From the NCBI GenBank assembly GCA_033549065.1, contig JAWSUE010000016.1, positions 1-45,046 of the forward strand: a stretch of 45,046 nucleotides of DNA, given 5' to 3'. Position numbers and translations under genes: made by a program. Positions 43,322-45,046 of the stretch are shown here, in pieces (within the stretch, counting starts at the first letter, position 1; each line of letters starts with the position of its first letter). Origin of the DNA: Bacillota bacterium. Its GTDB lineage: Bacteria > Bacillota > Dethiobacteria > DTU022. The notes under the pieces are model-generated. The model made no database searches and was not told the DNA's origin. It saw nothing but the letters and a program-made list of their open reading frames with translations.

Positions 43322-44662
43322 ATGAACAGAGTATATCTGACTGATACGACTTTTCGGGATGCCCAGCAGTCGATGCTGGCGACGAGGTTAACCACGGAAG
43401 AGCTATTATCTATAGCCGGTGATATGAACAGGGTAGGATTTTATGCCATGGAAGTTTGGGGTGGGGCAACTTTCGATGCCTGCCTCAGATATTTAAATGA
43501 AGATCCCTGGCTTCGCTTAAGAGCGATCAAGGAAAAGGTAAAGGATACAAAAGCAAGTATGCTGCTGCGTGGACAGAGCCTGCTCGGTTACCAGCACTAC
43601 CCGGACGACATAGTCGAGAAATTTATAACCTACGCCTATAATAACGGCATTAATATATTCCGTATCTTTGATGTGCTCGATGATTTCCGCAACCTTGAAC
43701 TGCCGGTAAAAGCGGCCAAAAAAGTGGGGGCCAATGTACAGGGGCAGATTCTCTACACCAAAAGCCCCATTCACAGTATCGAAAAATATGTGGAACTGGC
43801 TTTAGAACTGGAGAAAATGGGCGTTGATGCTATTGTATTTGAAGATATGGCCGGACTGATGAGTCCCTTTGATGCAGAGAAGCTGTGTGTCTCTCTGTTA
43901 CCGGAATTGAAAGTACCCCTTTTCCTGCATTGTCACAGCACCAGCGGTATGGCCATGATGACCTACCTGAAAGCAGTTGAATCGGGTGTGCGTTATCTGG
44001 ATACCGCCATGTCTCCCCTGGCCATGGGAACCTCAAACCCAGCAACGGAAACCATGGTTGCCGCTCTTAAGGATTCTATGTATGATACCCGGCTTGACCT
44101 GGAACTGCTAAAAATTATTAATGAAAAACTATATACCGTTCTGGAAGGGCACAATTCAATACCCAACCGTTTTCTGCAGGTAGATGTGAACGTGCTAACT
44201 TACCAGATACCGGGAGGTATGCTATCGAATCTTTATGCCCAGCTGCAGCAGTATAATGCTACCGATAAATTCCAACAGGTTCTGGACGAAGTGCCGAGAG
44301 TGCGGGAGGAGCTGGGGTATCCCCCGCTGGCCACGCCGGCCAGTCAATTTGTCGGGGCACAGGCTGCCAACAATGTTCTATCGGGCGAAAGGTACAAGAT
44401 AATCCCGAAAGAAGTTAAAAACTATATCCGAGGGTTTTACGGCAAACCGCCGGGAGAGATTGATCCAAAGGTGATGAAAAAAGCAATCGGTGATGAAGAA
44501 CCGATCACCTGCAGGCCGGCTGATCTCTTTGAACCGGCCTGGGATAAAATTCGGGCAGAGTTGGACAGCTCGCTGGTTGAAAAAGAAGAAGACTATTTAA
44601 CCTATGCCATGTTCCCCCAGGTTGCCAGGGATTTTTTCGAAAAGAGAAAAGGTTCGATATAA
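43322..44662 (+). CDS. Oxaloacetate decarboxylase/pyruvate carboxylase B-type carboxyltransferase
   Basis: A 446-aa HMGL-like TIM-barrel enzyme that transfers CO2 between biotin and pyruvate/oxaloacetate. Motifs are TDTTFRDAQQSMLATR, LLRGQSLLGYQHYPDD, RIFDVLDDFRN, VFEDMAG and HCHSTSGMA, followed by the post-barrel QIPGGMLSNL segment. The usual C-terminal biotinyl domain is absent, so it must work with a separate biotin carrier, as in transcarboxylase 5S or split OadA/PycB systems. No carrier or biotin carboxylase gene lies in the window. GGGAGG precedes ATG 43322. It is convergent with yccF. Confidence 0.9.
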   Translation: MNRVYLTDTTFRDAQQSMLATRLTTEELLSIAGDMNRVGFYAMEVWGGATFDACLRYLNEDPWLRLRAIKEKVKDTKASMLLRGQSLLGYQHYPDDIVEKFITYAYNNGINIFRIFDVLDDFRNLELPVKAAKKVGANVQGQILYTKSPIHSIEKYVELALELEKMGVDAIVFEDMAGLMSPFDAEKLCVSLLPELKVPLFLHCHSTSGMAMMTYLKAVESGVRYLDTAMSPLAMGTSNPATETMVAALKDSMYDTRLDLELLKIINEKLYTVLEGHNSIPNRFLQVDVNVLTYQIPGGMLSNLYAQLQQYNATDKFQQVLDEVPRVREELGYPPLATPASQFVGAQAANNVLSGERYKIIPKEVKNYIRGFYGKPPGEIDPKVMKKAIGDEEPITCRPADLFEPAWDKIRAELDSSLVEKEEDYLTYAMFPQVARDFFEKRKGSI

Positions 44663-44669
44663 AAATTAG

Positions 44670-45038
44670 CTATCTGAAACTGTGTCCGAAGGGAGTAATG
44701 GCCAGGCTGGCCAGTTTGATATGCTGCCGGGCAAAAGGTATTCCGATAATAGTCAGGGCCAGTATAATGGCCAGCACTATATGGGTCAGGGCTATGATTA
44801 ACCCGAAGGTGATGATCCAGAGAATATTAAAAATGATCGCTATGGTTCCCGTAGCCGAAGGGCTGTCAACTATCACTTTACCGAAGGGAACCAGACCGAG
44901 CAGGGAGAGCTTAAAACACTGTACCCCGAAAGGAATGCCGACAATGGTCAGGCAGAGCAGCAGCCCTCCGATTAAATAAAGCAGAAAGATGATAAATCCT
45001 CCCAAAATAATCCATATAATATTGCCGATAATACTCAT
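44670..45038 (-). CDS. yccF: YccF-family inner-membrane protein
   Basis: A 122-aa protein with two YccF (DUF307) repeats, each holding a hydrophobic hairpin and the signature TIVGIPFGVQCFKLSLLGLVPFG or TIIGIPFARQHIKLASLAITPFG. Three or four membrane helices are likely. It converges with the carboxyltransferase gene, seven bases apart. The start ATG is near the window edge with AGGT upstream. Function unknown in this family. Confidence 0.92.
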   Translation of the reverse strand: MSIIGNIIWIILGGFIIFLLYLIGGLLLCLTIVGIPFGVQCFKLSLLGLVPFGKVIVDSPSATGTIAIIFNILWIITFGLIIALTHIVLAIILALTIIGIPFARQHIKLASLAITPFGHSFR

Positions 45039-45046
45039 ATACCTGG

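Overview
The window looks like the chromosome of an anaerobic, endospore-former-type Bacillota (Clostridia-like lineage) of moderate GC. The clues are AGGAGG-type ribosome binding sites, frequent TTG and GTG starts, low-GC sigma-A style promoters, no outer-membrane genes, and strict-anaerobe protein families (radical SAM, ferredoxins, corrinoid-type methyltransferase relatives, DUF438-hemerythrin). The lineage assignment is inference; no rRNA or tRNA is present to settle it.

Layout. 1-7300: part of a Tad/Flp type IV pilus secretion locus (tail of an upstream gene, tadZ, tadA, tadB, tadC), then a separately promoted, very long membrane-anchored von Willebrand A protein. 7439-18193: a plus-strand sensory and metabolic block holding a PAS/GAF/GGDEF/HD-GYP protein, a Cache-HAMP histidine kinase with a Rcp1-like response regulator, DUF438-hemerythrin-PAS, DUF1858, a MetE/UROD-fold protein, DUF1638 and a cysteine-PAS histidine kinase. 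18190-22415: HAD phosphatase (minus), MATE transporter, PilZ protein, and glutamate dehydrogenase behind a possible attenuator. 22482-27816: M20 peptidase, a RAYT transposase bounded by exact 45-nt inverted repeats, DNA polymerase X and an M28 peptidase; a third identical repeat lies at 27825. 27958-32541: a secreted hypothetical, an untracked 46-aa membrane ORF, a winged-helix/ferredoxin protein, and a radical SAM plus UROD-family pair. 32609-38610: two paralogous PAS/GGDEF/HD-GYP proteins on the minus strand, with a Cys-rich small protein and a DUF2937 membrane protein around them. 38747-45038: a broken metallo-beta-lactamase-fold gene, pirin, asparaginyl-tRNA synthetase, a third UROD-family protein, an oxaloacetate decarboxylase/pyruvate carboxylase-type carboxyltransferase, and YccF.

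How it fits together. Three proteins carry both a c-di-GMP synthase and a c-di-GMP phosphodiesterase domain, each with GGDEF, I-site and HD-GYP motifs readable. A PilZ receptor and a Tad pilus locus share the window, which suggests c-di-GMP control of surface attachment (inference). Redox or gas sensing recurs (hemerythrin, cysteine PAS domains, ferredoxin), as do UROD/MetE-fold methyltransferase relatives (three). The most system-like unexplained unit is 13312-18193. The clearest mobile or structural novelty is the RAYT and its three identical 45-nt palindromic repeats.
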